From CAZVEE01 sp964625525 (GTDB taxonomy: Bacteria > Pseudomonadota > Alphaproteobacteria > JAJFIK01): a stretch of DNA of 64,000 bases. The notes beneath the pieces were generated by a model. That model searched no databases. It was given only the letters and a program-made list of their open reading frames with translations, and had not been told where the DNA came from. The stretch lies in NCBI GenBank assembly GCA_964625525.1, contig CAZVEE010000004.1, positions 11,323-75,322 on the forward strand. The letters run 5' to 3'. The translations under genes and the position numbers were made by a program. Shown here piece after piece: positions 7,842 through 16,410 of this stretch; position 1 is the first letter of the stretch; every line of letters starts with the position of its first letter.

Positions 7842-9199
7842 TTATCGCTCTGGCAACGCAAACGCCACCACATGATCCGAGGCCGTCAGACCCAATCGCG
7901 AATAGCCGCCTGCGGCCACGACCACATATTGGCGGCCCTGCCATTCATAGGTCATGGGCGTGGCCACGGCGCTGGCCGGTAAACGGCCTTGCCACAGTTC
8001 CGCGCCCGTGGCCACGTCGAAGGCCCGCAGGTAATGGTCCATGGCGGCCCCGATAAAGACAAGCTCACCCGCCGTCACCACCGGCCCCCCCAGATTGGGC
8101 GTGCCCAGCGGTAAGGCCGGCATGTCTGGGGCCAGATCCTCCGTGGTCCCTAAAGTCTTGCGCCAGACAATGGCACCGCTCGTCAAATCTACCGCCGCCG
8201 GTGAAGGGATAGAGCAGCGTGCCCTCCACGCTCGGCGGTGTGAACAAGCCGTCGAAGCGGGCGTTGCGGATCTGCGCCCGGCACGCGAGCCGGTCCCACA
8301 GGGTCACGCCGAACGCATCGTCCGGTGTCAGCGTATTGGGAACAAGCGGCGGTGTCGCCACGGGAAAGGGCTGTGTCGGCGATAGGACTTCGCCGGGGAC
8401 ACCGCCTTGGGGGACTGGCCGGTCCTCCACAGGGAGCACCGGCTCCCCCGTCTCGCGGTCGAGCACAAAGACGAACCCGGTCTTGGAGACCTGTACCACC
8501 ACATCACGGGTCTCGCCGTCTTGGGTTAGCGTATAGAGCCCCGGCTGCGCGGGCACGTCATAGTCCCACACATCATGGCGCACGGTCTGGAAATGCCAGA
8601 CCCGTTCGCCCGTGCGCCCCCGCAAAGCCACCACGGAATTCGCATAGAGATTATCCCCCGCCCTCAGGCCGCCATAAAAATCCGGGCTGGGGCTTGAGGT
8701 GGGGAGGAACACCAGATCGCGCGCCTCATCAACGGACATGATCGACCACACATTGGCATGGCCTTCCACGGGCGCTTCGCCCTCGGGCCAGGTCGTCAGG
8801 GCCGGGTCGCCCGCCTCCCGCGGGATCGGGTCAAAGCGCCAGCGCTCCTCGCCTGTGCCGGGGTCCAGTGCCACGACCGCGTTGAGAGGGGTACAGAAGA
8901 TCAGGGCGTCTTCAACCAGAATGGGCGTCGCCTCGAACACGCTGCGATTGATATAGGCCGACCGGCTCTCTACCTCGCCCGTGCGATAACGCCACGCCTC
9001 TGCCAGAGCGCTCACATTCTCGCGGGTGATTTGAGTGGCGGCGCTATACCGGCTGCCGCCCGGATCCCGCCCGTAATGGGCTCAGCCGCGCGCCTCCCCG
9101 CCAGCCTCCGGGGCCACCACCGGGGCCGTGCCTTCAATCTCCAGGTCCGCGCCCAAGCCCCAGCACAATGCGGCGTACCATCGGTCTCAGCTCCCCTAA
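7842..9199 (-). pseudogene. PQQ-dependent dehydrogenase, degenerate
   Basis: Remnant of a quinoprotein dehydrogenase of the glucose/quinate or soluble PQQ-dehydrogenase type. Conserved family sequence starts upstream at about 9130 (HYGRDPGGSRYSAATQI) but is interrupted at 9082-9084 by TGA where the family has Trp. The frame then runs through beta-propeller repeats (WRYRTGEVE, GTGEERWRFDP, VWHFQTVRHDVWDYD, FTPPSVEGTLLYPFTGGG). At about 8190-8195 it shifts to another frame that continues with VDLTSGAIVWRK and the normal C-terminus (YLRAFDVATGAELWQGRL). Roughly 120 residues expected between these segments are absent. With the N-terminus also missing, the gene cannot encode a working enzyme. Confidence 0.88.
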
Positions 9200-9211
9200 T
9201 TCCACAAATGG

Positions 9212-10036
9212 TCATTGTGGAATAGGCACGTTGCGGGTGTCACCTGCAATCCATCGCCGCAGATGCCTATTTTCGTGCGCCATAAATCGATCGGACCACA
9301 CCGCCAGGTGCCCAAAGCCTGCTCGCGGTTGCATCAGCGTCACACCCGGCACGGATTCGAGGAATGCCAGACTGCCCGGCGGTGCGAAGGGATCCTCCTG
9401 AAATCCATAGATGAGGGCGTTGAGACGCGGTGTGGCGCTAAGGGTCGCCAAGGCGTCTTCACGATCCGCCAGAATGCCTCGGCACACCGGATGCCCCTGG
9501 CGCGCGCATGCCGTGTTGTGCGCCAGCGGTCCGTGACAGGCTGGCGCGAAGGCAATCTGGCGGCCCACCAATTCCGGCCGTCGCGCCGCGAGGAGCAATC
9601 CCGCCCAGGCGCCGCAGGACTGACCCGCCAGAACAATGCGCTCGCGGGCGATGCCTTGGGCCTGAAAGCGTTCCAGCAGCGCTTCGAGCCGGGCAATGCG
9701 CTGGTCGAGCTTGCGCGCGCCCGCCTGTGTCGCGAAATCCCGCTGTGACATCACCTCATGGTGGCAGACATGATAGACCCGCACCGGGCGTCCCTCGACC
9801 TGGGTGCCATCGAGCGCGGCAAGGCCCGGCGGCACCCCTGGACAGCGATCGGCCAGGTGCTCATCGCGGCTGCCATGCACCCAGACCAGGACAAGGGTCG
9901 CATCATCCCGGGGCGCGGCAGAGAGAAACCCCTCGGGCATGTTGACCGTGCAGGCGGCGAGCAGATAGAACCCTGCGGCAATGCACACGTGCCATAGTCT
10001 GCGGAGCCACGGCGTGTGACGGTCTGCCTTGGGCAT
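9212..10036 (-). CDS. Alpha/beta-hydrolase-like lipoprotein
   Basis: 274 residues. The N-terminus has a Lys/Arg stretch, a hydrophobic segment and a lipobox (LLAAC) placing Cys at about residue 23, so it is probably a lipoprotein. The body looks like an alpha/beta hydrolase: LVLVWVHGS for the oxyanion strand, the nucleophile elbow VLAGQSCGAWAG (G-x-S-x-G with Ser at the centre) and a late His in GFGHLAVW. Start at 10036 gives the lipoprotein signal; a longer frame to 10570 is antisense to the phosphatase gene and rejected. Substrate unknown; probably an esterase or peptidase-like enzyme. Divergent from the phosphatase gene. Confidence 0.75.
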   Translation of the reverse strand: MPKADRHTPWLRRLWHVCIAAGFYLLAACTVNMPEGFLSAAPRDDATLVLVWVHGSRDEHLADRCPGVPPGLAALDGTQVEGRPVRVYHVCHHEVMSQRDFATQAGARKLDQRIARLEALLERFQAQGIARERIVLAGQSCGAWAGLLLAARRPELVGRQIAFAPACHGPLAHNTACARQGHPVCRGILADREDALATLSATPRLNALIYGFQEDPFAPPGSLAFLESVPGVTLMQPRAGFGHLAVWSDRFMAHENRHLRRWIAGDTRNVPIPQ

Positions 10037-10111
10037 GGTCTCGACACCCGCTCCTGGCCCCCCACATTTATCGCTATGGTGTTGCCCGCTGCTGGAGACC
10101 TGCTGAAGCCG

Positions 10112-10882
10112 ATGGTGCTGTCCTTCCTGAAAAATGCTTTCGCTGCCGATGAGGGCCCTGCGGCGCCGCCTGGCGAGCGTATCTATGCCATTGGCGATAT
10201 CCACGGGCGCCTGGACCTCCTGGAGAGGCTGCTTGCGGGCATTGAGCGGGATATGGCCAAGGCGGGAGGCAAGACCTGCCATCTGGTGTTCCTGGGTGAC
10301 TATGTGGATCGGGGGCCCGACAGCGCGGGTGTGATCGAGTGCCTGATCACCCTGCCCCGGCGCTTCCCCCATGTGCGCTTTCTCACGGGCAACCACGAGG
10401 AAGCGATGCTGAACTTCATGGACAATCCCATCAAGGAAATGGCGTGGCTCGATTTCGGCGGCACTGAAACGCTGGAGAGCTATCGGGTGCTGCCGCCGAT
10501 GCCGCGCACCTCGCCTGAGGCCATCCGCACGGCCGGCGCGCGCCTCAGCGCGATACTGCCTGCCAGTCATTGGTCCTTTCTGCGGGATCTCGAAGTCAGC
10601 GTGACCTTAGGCGATTATTTCTTCGTCCATGCGGGGATCAAGCCCGGCGTGCCCTTGTCTGAGCAAAAGCGCGGCGATCTGCTGTGGATCCGCGAGGAAT
10701 TCATCAGTTCCGATTGGTCCTGCGGCAAAGTGGTGGTGCATGGCCATACGCCGAGCGAAGAACCCAGCATTGGGGATGCGCGGATCGGCATCGACACGGG
10801 CGCCTATGCGACAGGCCGTCTGACGGCCGTGGTGCTGGAGGGGACCACCCGGCGCTTTCTGGCCACCAGCCCCCGCCGCTAG
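10112..10882 (+). CDS. Metallophosphoesterase, Ser/Thr protein phosphatase type
   Basis: 256 residues with the complete PPP/calcineurin motif set: GDIHGRLDLL, GDYVDRGPDS, GNHE, HAGIKPG and HGHT. This arrangement matches bacterial Ser/Thr phosphatases and diadenosine-tetraphosphatase-like enzymes that use two metal ions. The start at 10112 was chosen because family similarity begins soon after; in-frame ATG at 10076 is an alternative. It sits just upstream of the first polysaccharide gene (10997), so a regulatory role in exopolysaccharide production is possible but not shown. Confidence 0.85.
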   Translation: MVLSFLKNAFAADEGPAAPPGERIYAIGDIHGRLDLLERLLAGIERDMAKAGGKTCHLVFLGDYVDRGPDSAGVIECLITLPRRFPHVRFLTGNHEEAMLNFMDNPIKEMAWLDFGGTETLESYRVLPPMPRTSPEAIRTAGARLSAILPASHWSFLRDLEVSVTLGDYFFVHAGIKPGVPLSEQKRGDLLWIREEFISSDWSCGKVVVHGHTPSEEPSIGDARIGIDTGAYATGRLTAVVLEGTTRRFLATSPRR

Positions 10883-10996
10883 CCTGCCTGCTGTGAAGCG
10901 TCGCCACATATGCTAGAGAGCCTATGATCTTTGCTTCGGCCTCCGAGTCGGACGCAGGGCATTGGGGCGAGCGGTCGAGCAGGGAACGGGCGGCGG

Positions 10997-11962
10997 ATGA
11001 CGGTTTTGGTGACGGGCGCAGCGGGCTTTATCGGCTTTCACACCGTGCGTGCGCTCCTGGCGCGCGGCGAGACGGTGATTGGGGTGGATAATCTGAACCC
11101 CTATTACGATCCAGCTCTCAAGCGTGCTCGCCTCTCCGAGATCACCAGCCCCAACGGCTTTACCTTCCGCGAAATGGATATCGCCGACGACGGCGCCATG
11201 CTCGCCCTGGCCGATGAGTTTCCCAGCATCGACCGGATCGTGCATCTGGCTGCCCAGCCGGGGGTGCGCTACTCGCTGGAAAACCCGTTTGCCTATGTGC
11301 AGTCCAATGTGATGGGCCATGTGGTGGTGCTGGAACTGGCGCGCCGGCTGAAGACGCTCAAGCACTTGGTCTATGCCAGTTCGTCCTCCGTTTACGGAGC
11401 GAATGAGACCGACCGCTTCGCCATCGAAGACCGCACTGACAGCCCCACATCGCTCTATGGCGCCACGAAGCGGGCGGATGAGTTGATCTCCTTTGCCTAC
11501 CACAATCTCTTCGACATGCCCGTCACGGGTTTGCGCCTGTTCACCGTCTACGGCCCTTGGGGGCGGCCGGATATGGCGGTCTACAGCTTCGCCGATGCCA
11601 TTACCAAGGGTGAGCGTATCCGCCTCTTCAATGACGGCGAGATGTGGCGCGATTTCACGTATGTAGACGACATTGTCGACGGTTTCCTGCGTGCTCTGGA
11701 CCGTCCGCCGTCGGAGGGCCCTGCCCTCTATAATCTCGGCAACAGCCGCCCGGTGAAAGTGCTTGAGCTGATTGAGGTGCTGGAGTCGACGCTGGGCCGC
11801 AAAGCGGTTCTGGACATGGTGCCGATGCCGCGCACGGAAATGCTGCGCACCTATGCCGATATCGATCAGTCCCGCAAGGCTCTCGGTTACGATCCTCAGA
11901 CCACAATCCAAACTGGCCTGCCCCAGTTTGTGGACTGGTATCGGCGCTATCATGGCTCCTAG
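10997..11962 (+). CDS. UDP-glucuronate 4-epimerase-like NAD-dependent epimerase
   Basis: 321-residue extended SDR. The Rossmann motif TGAAGFIGFH, the NLNPYYDPALKRARL segment and LAAQPGVRYSLENP are strongly characteristic of the UDP-GlcA/UDP-GalA 4-epimerases of capsule loci; catalytic SSSSVYG and YGATKRAD (Y-x3-K) are present. It would convert UDP-glucuronate, made by Ugd (18498), into UDP-galacturonate for an acidic polysaccharide. The start at 10997 is the Met immediately before the Rossmann strand. The stop codon TAG lies inside the left arm of a perfect inverted repeat. Confidence 0.87.
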   Translation: MTVLVTGAAGFIGFHTVRALLARGETVIGVDNLNPYYDPALKRARLSEITSPNGFTFREMDIADDGAMLALADEFPSIDRIVHLAAQPGVRYSLENPFAYVQSNVMGHVVVLELARRLKTLKHLVYASSSSVYGANETDRFAIEDRTDSPTSLYGATKRADELISFAYHNLFDMPVTGLRLFTVYGPWGRPDMAVYSFADAITKGERIRLFNDGEMWRDFTYVDDIVDGFLRALDRPPSEGPALYNLGNSRPVKVLELIEVLESTLGRKAVLDMVPMPRTEMLRTYADIDQSRKALGYDPQTTIQTGLPQFVDWYRRYHGS

Positions 11963-12000
11963 AGCCGTTTCAATGAAAACCAGATCATTGAAACGGCTCT
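11961..12000 (+). terminator. Perfect 16-bp inverted repeat after epimerase
   Basis: AGAGCCGTTTCAATGA and its exact reverse complement TCATTGAAACGGCTCT, separated by 8 nt. The left arm starts on the stop codon of the epimerase. There is no clean T-tract (CGGTCTTTGG follows), so it may be a terminator, an mRNA-stabilising hairpin or a repeat element. Confidence 0.65.
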
Positions 12001-12080
12001 CGGTCTTTGGTTTGACGGGTTTGCCGGGCGAAAAACCGCCCACACATTTGCTGAACGCGCTCTCATGATCAGGACATGAA

Positions 12081-12111
12081 AAAACCCGCGTCCGGTTCGG
12101 ACGCGGGTTTT
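12081..12111. terminator. Bidirectional intrinsic terminator
   Basis: Stem AAAACCCGCGTCCG / CGGACGCGGGTTTT with a 3-nt loop, giving a T-run on either strand. On the minus strand it ends the beta-barrel gene at 12133; on the plus strand it could back up the hairpin after the epimerase gene. Confidence 0.88.
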
Positions 12112-12132
12112 GCCGTGGGCGCGAGGGCGCGC

Positions 12133-13416
12133 TTACATTTGCAGCGTCAGGTTCAGGCCGACGATGTGCTGCATGTAGTTTTCCGCTTCCACATTCGACT
12201 TGCGGTTCACGACTTCCCAGCGGAAGCCGGCGCGCGCGTTGCGGTTGATCAGATAAGTGGTCTCCAGCGACCCGGAATAGGTATCGTCGTTCCGCTGAAT
12301 GCCTTCAAACTCGCTATTACCGTAGCCCACATCCGTCGTGACGATGATGTTGCGGCGGAATTCATAATCCACGCCCAGGCCAGCATTGGTGTTGATGGTG
12401 CCCGAGGAGCCGCCCACCACCGTGTCACCCACTTCCCGCGAGGCGGTGACCCGGCCGGTCAAGAGTGGCGAGGGATACCATTCCAAATCCGCGCCGAACG
12501 TGATGCCGTTGGCATCGTCCAGGGTCGGATCATCCGCATATTGCTGTTCGAAGTAACCGACGGATGCCTCACCGACGATCACATTGGTGAGCTGAAACTG
12601 CACACCGGTGGAAATGTCATAACCGTCGGAATCCCGGTCAACGCCGCTCCGGTCGCTTTCCACATTGAAGTCACGCGTATTGTAGTTGGCGCGCACGAAA
12701 CCGATGTAACCGGGCGAGAAATCGTAGCCCACTTCACCGGTGACATCGATCCGGTTTACGTCCCGGTCGCCATTGGGCTGAACACCACCGCCCACAAGAT
12801 CGGAGTCATCATATTCCCGCGTGGAATAGTCTGCCCCAACGCTATAGCTGACCCGATTGATCCGAGACGCGAAGGTCGCCCCACCAGAAAGCTCACGATA
12901 GGCCGTCGGCTCGTCGGCGGCTGCCAGCGTGCCCGGAGCACCTCGGCCTTCCTGGTCGCGAATGTAACTGGCAGTGGTGGTCAACGAGGATTGGCCGCCA
13001 ATATCCAGGCGCCCTGCCACATCGGCGTTGATGCCGGTGGTGTTTTCTTCCTTCTCGGCGAAATAGAACTGGCTCTCGGTCCGCACTGTGCCGGTCAGGG
13101 AATGGCGTGACCAGTTGGAGACGAGGTTCAGGCTTGGCGCGATGGTGTAGAAAAAGTCCCCGCCCTGATCTTCGATTTCGCTCTCGAACACGTTCGAGTC
13201 GTAACCGAATTCCTGATCCAAGGTGGGATAGAGCAGAAAGGCGCCGGCGCGAATGCCCACCGGATCGTAGTCAGGACGCGGCCGCGTGGCCACGGGCATC
13301 CCCCCGGTCGGCGCGGCGAAACCACCCTGCGCCAGTACCGGTGCTTCCGGCACGATCAAGGCACCGCTGCTGACCACAGCGGCTGCCAGGAGACGTTTGA
13401 TCGTCGTGCTCATCAT
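12133..13416 (-). CDS. Outer-membrane beta-barrel protein (BBP2-type)
   Basis: 427 residues with a signal peptide (cleavage after PVLAQG) and then about 16 alternating amphipathic strands with Gly/Tyr/Asp-rich turns, ending in a typical outer-membrane C-terminus (NLTLQM). The opening after the signal (GAFLLYPTLDQEFGYDSNVF) is the hallmark of the putative beta-barrel porin 2 family found next to Wza-like genes in alphaproteobacterial exopolysaccharide loci. A role in passage or anchoring of polysaccharide at the outer membrane is inferred from this context. Two adjacent ATG codons occur at the start. Its promoter must lie in the 544-bp region upstream, before the Wza-like gene at 13961. Confidence 0.82.
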   Translation of the reverse strand: MMSTTIKRLLAAAVVSSGALIVPEAPVLAQGGFAAPTGGMPVATRPRPDYDPVGIRAGAFLLYPTLDQEFGYDSNVFESEIEDQGGDFFYTIAPSLNLVSNWSRHSLTGTVRTESQFYFAEKEENTTGINADVAGRLDIGGQSSLTTTASYIRDQEGRGAPGTLAAADEPTAYRELSGGATFASRINRVSYSVGADYSTREYDDSDLVGGGVQPNGDRDVNRIDVTGEVGYDFSPGYIGFVRANYNTRDFNVESDRSGVDRDSDGYDISTGVQFQLTNVIVGEASVGYFEQQYADDPTLDDANGITFGADLEWYPSPLLTGRVTASREVGDTVVGGSSGTINTNAGLGVDYEFRRNIIVTTDVGYGNSEFEGIQRNDDTYSGSLETTYLINRNARAGFRWEVVNRKSNVEAENYMQHIVGLNLTLQM

Positions 13417-13960
13417 GACCCCGTATCTCGATCTTACGCGTTACGTCCGCGGGTGAGCCCGGATGGCTCGTGACCCAAGGAACTATCTATCCCGCAGCCT
13501 CTCGTGCGACTACGGACAAACGGCACATCGTCCCAAATCTTTCAAAGAAGTAAGCGCAGATGTGATCATTGCCTACTGTCCCAGTACTGATCATTGGCCG
13601 TTTTGGGACGGCGCCTGTTCTGAAATGGTCCGGACTGACTCATTTCGTTAACCAAACCTTGCCGCGACAAAGACACTGCAACGATTATGCCGTGTCACGG
13701 GTCAATCGCTCAGGGTCGAACGGTTGGCGGGAAGTGTCCCGCCGCGCGAGACTTGCGCACCCTACAGGGTTTTGATTTGGGCGCCAATTAATCTTGATGT
13801 TGATCTAACCCCTAAGATACAGACCAATAAGCGTGCTGCGAGCAAAACCGTCGCGCCCTCTCTAACTCTCCGCGCCAATTGCCCTTTTGGCTCCGGGGGG
13901 CATCTGTCCCGGGGCAAACTATTGGGATCTTATCCCCGCAGTCCTCCACAGGTTCTTGAC
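13417..13960. promoter_or_regulatory. Intergenic region upstream of the beta-barrel gene
   Basis: 544 bp without a supportable gene, between the 3' end of the Wza-like gene and the start of the beta-barrel gene, both on the minus strand. It is more AT-rich than its surroundings. A direct repeat TGATCATTG occurs at 13563-13571 and 13588-13596, spaced 25 bp, each copy containing the palindrome TGATCA; this could be an operator. TTAACCAAACCTTG at 13647-13660 only partly resembles a CtrA site. No confident -35/-10 pair could be fixed. Confidence 0.4.
13563..13596. repeat. Direct repeat TGATCATTG x2
   Basis: Two identical 9-mers 25 bp apart (about 2.4 helical turns), each with an internal palindrome, in the leader region of the beta-barrel gene. 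Possible regulator site; no regulator can be named. Confidence 0.4.
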
Positions 13961-14569
13961 TTAGAAGATACGTTCCGGGACCCGGATCACATCGCCCGGC
14001 ATCACCAGCAGTGTGGAATCCGCCGGGACTTCCACTTCATCCGCGCACACATCCTCTCGGGTCACATAAACCCGGCGGCGGTTGGCGCGGTAGGTGTAGC
14101 CCCCTGCCGTCGAAACCGCTTTCAGGATCGTCATCCCGGGCTCGAACGGAAACTGGCCTGCCGTGTTCACTTCGCCCACGATGAAAAAAGGACCGTAGGT
14201 GGTCACCTCAGTGTTCACACGCGGGTTCACCAGATATCCGTCGGCGAACTGTTCTTCGATCCGGCGCTCCACCTGGCGCGGTGTCAGCCCCTGCGCCTGC
14301 ATCTCCCCAATCAAGGGCAGCGAGATCACCCCGGTGGCGTCCACTTCGAATTCGCCCGACAGATCTTCCTCGCCGAACACGGTCACCCGCACGCGGTCGC
14401 TGGGAACGAGACGGTATTCGCTGATGGAGGAGCGCGAGAGCTGGTCGAGGCAATGTGTGCCGTCATCCGCTTGGGCGGGTGTGGAGAGCCCTGCGAGGCC
14501 GACAGTGAGCGACAGCGCCATCCCGGCGACCACACCGATGGCCTGTTTCATCGTCCAACCCTGCTTCAT
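13961..14569 (-). CDS. Wza/GumB-type polysaccharide export protein
   Basis: 202 residues: signal peptide ending near TPAQADD, then the Poly_export domain (YRLVPSDRVRVTVFGEEDLSG, ISLPLIGEMQAQGLT) and one SLBB domain (FFIVGEVNTAGQFPFEPGMTILKAVSTAGGYTYR would span residues about 130-165). This is the short ExoF/GumB/HfsD-like form of the outer-membrane translocon, without a visible lipobox Cys, so export as a lipoprotein is doubtful. Start at 14569 has GGAG 8 nt upstream. It lies upstream of the beta-barrel gene on the same strand and probably works with it. Confidence 0.9.
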   Translation of the reverse strand: MKQGWTMKQAIGVVAGMALSLTVGLAGLSTPAQADDGTHCLDQLSRSSISEYRLVPSDRVRVTVFGEEDLSGEFEVDATGVISLPLIGEMQAQGLTPRQVERRIEEQFADGYLVNPRVNTEVTTYGPFFIVGEVNTAGQFPFEPGMTILKAVSTAGGYTYRANRRRVYVTREDVCADEVEVPADSTLLVMPGDVIRVPERIF

Positions 14570-15108
14570 TCCGTTCACTCCATGCATGGCGCCGGTCAGA
14601 TCCCGTGTCGGTCCTGGCGCGGATCTTCAAATCAGTTGCATGCGGTTTCGCCCCTGAACCCGCCTCGCAACATTACCCATCGCCCATGTGCCAGCGCTGG
14701 TGTGGTCTTGCGTAAAAGCCCTAGGGTGTCAACTGAACCCTTGTGCTTTGTCCAAGCTGTATGCACGTCTACGCACCGGCTGCGGCGAGATTAGGGTTGT
14801 CTCCGCCCGACCGCGGTTATCGCGACAGAACGTCTCACCTGTCCCGGCGGAACCCCCTGGATTTCTGCCCTGCCGCGTTGCTCAAACTTTCGTGACTTGT
14901 ATAGTGCACGGTGGCAATGCGGCCTTGTGCGATGCGGTGGATCCTAACCGAGGTGGCGGGGTGAGCGGCGGAAGGTTTTGAAACCCAAGTGGTTTTTCGT
15001 TGTGGCTGTGTGCGCCGTCACGCCCCTTGAGGGCGCTCGAGCCGACAAGGACCATGGCCTCTGGGCCCTTCGCCCCATAAAGCCCATCCGAGAGTATCCG
15101 GATCCTGT
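14570..15108. promoter_or_regulatory. Divergent intergenic region
   Basis: 539 bp between the Wza-like gene (minus) and the glycosyltransferase at 15109 (plus). No supportable ORF. A candidate plus-strand promoter is TTGCTC (14878-14883), a 16-bp spacer and TATAGT (14900-14905), about 205 bp before the glycosyltransferase start. The long leaders on both sides suggest regulated expression, but no operator was recognised. Confidence 0.35.
14878..14905 (+). promoter_or_regulatory. Candidate sigma-70 promoter
   Basis: TTGCTC and TATAGT with a 16-bp spacer; a reasonable match to the housekeeping consensus and pointing toward the glycosyltransferase at 15109. Motif match only. Confidence 0.3.
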
Positions 15109-16236
15109 ATGACCGATCGCCCGACCAAGTCCGACCTGTCCGGCCGCGCTGCTGTGGTCCTGGCAGATGCGCGCAGCCCAGCCGCCAATTGCTGGGCGTT
15201 CGACACGCTTGCGGCCCTCCGTGCGCGCGGTCGGGCGGCGACGTTGCTTGTCCTGCGCGCCAATCCGGCCGAGGTGGCATCAGCCTTCGCAGATGCTCAC
15301 ATCCTCGACGCCAGCGAACGCGCGGGTCTGTCCAGCCTGACACGGGCGCTGCACCAGGCCTTTGATGATCTCAAACCGCAGGCCGTTTTGAGCCTTCAGG
15401 CCCACGCTCATGTGCCGGCCCAATGGGCGGCCTGGCGCGCCGGCGTGGCGCGGCGCGTGGCATATCATGGCGTTGAACCGGGCGGCCTGCCCCCGCTCAC
15501 CTTCCTGCTCGACAGCGTGTTCGGCCTCACCGGCATTTACACGCAAGTGCTGACGCCCAGCTACGCCCGCCATACGGCCTATCGCGCTCAGCCCCGGTCC
15601 TATCGCAAGCGCTTGGCTGTGCTGCACCGAGGTGTCCCATCCCCCCAAGGCCAGGTGAGCGCGCGCGACGCCCGGCGCCAACTCAACCTGCCCGCCTCGG
15701 CTCGTATCGCGCTCAGCGCCGGTCCGCTGACGCCTGATGCCAATTTGGATTTTCTGTTGCGCGTGCTGGATGAGGTGGCGCGCCTGCATCTGGTGATCGC
15801 CGCTGATGGGCCCGCCCGTGCCGCGCTGGAAGACCGTCTAAAGCATTACAAGCTGGGCAACCGCGTGCGCCTGTTGGGAGAACCGGACGCGAAAACCCGG
15901 GCCCTCTTGTTGGCGGCGGCTGATCTTTATGTGGAACCGGGCGAGCGCGTCGTCCCCGATGTGGCGCTCTTGGAGGCTTTGACGGCTGGCCTGCCGGTTC
16001 TTGCCGCCGATACGCGTCTGCACGCGGAAACACTTTTGGGCGAAACGGGGGGCCAGTCCGGCTTGTTGCTGCCGCCCAATGACTTTGAGGCCTGGCGGAC
16101 GGCGCTCGACACGGTGTGCCGCGATGAAGCCCTGCGCGACCGTCTCGGCGCGGACGCCCAGGCGCGCGGGGCGTTCTTTTCTCTGGAGCGCATGGGCGAG
16201 CGCCTCGACACCGCTCTGTTTGGCCCCTCTGCGTGA
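15109..16236 (+). CDS. Glycosyltransferase, GT4 type
   Basis: 375 residues with the GT-B fold of GT4 enzymes. The N-terminal domain ends around residue 170; the C-terminal nucleotide-sugar domain begins with ARIALSAGPLTPDANLDFLLRVL, continues through LVIAADGP and VRLLGEPDAKTRALLLAAADLYVEP, and contains the E-x7-E-like region VPDVALLEALTAGLPVLAAD. It probably adds one sugar to the lipid-linked repeat unit in the cytoplasm. Donor and acceptor are unknown. It precedes galU by about 175 bp on the same strand. Confidence 0.85.
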   Translation: MTDRPTKSDLSGRAAVVLADARSPAANCWAFDTLAALRARGRAATLLVLRANPAEVASAFADAHILDASERAGLSSLTRALHQAFDDLKPQAVLSLQAHAHVPAQWAAWRAGVARRVAYHGVEPGGLPPLTFLLDSVFGLTGIYTQVLTPSYARHTAYRAQPRSYRKRLAVLHRGVPSPQGQVSARDARRQLNLPASARIALSAGPLTPDANLDFLLRVLDEVARLHLVIAADGPARAALEDRLKHYKLGNRVRLLGEPDAKTRALLLAAADLYVEPGERVVPDVALLEALTAGLPVLAADTRLHAETLLGETGGQSGLLLPPNDFEAWRTALDTVCRDEALRDRLGADAQARGAFFSLERMGERLDTALFGPSA

Positions 16237-16410
16237 GGCCCCCGCGTCGAGCGTGCAAATTAGGAAAGCGACTTGCCCCTGGCAAGTGAATGGCAACACA
16301 CTGGGGGTAAACTCTCGTCTGGCGGCCGGGTGAGTTGTCTTGACCGTTCCGCTCCTGTAGACAGCCGCCCGTGACTGGTCATGGGGATTAGCCAAGGGGA
16401 GATCGACATT

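Noticed and set aside
6649..7944. 431-codon minus-strand frame opposite the class III aminotransferase
   Set aside because: Shadow of a clearly conserved gene; His/Arg-rich with no motif.
10037..10570. Long N-terminal extension of the hydrolase lipoprotein
   Set aside because: Antisense to the phosphatase gene; the lipoprotein signal starts at 10036.
13640..13665. CtrA-like site TTAACC-N5-TTG
   Set aside because: Second half differs from the consensus at two bases; too weak to call.
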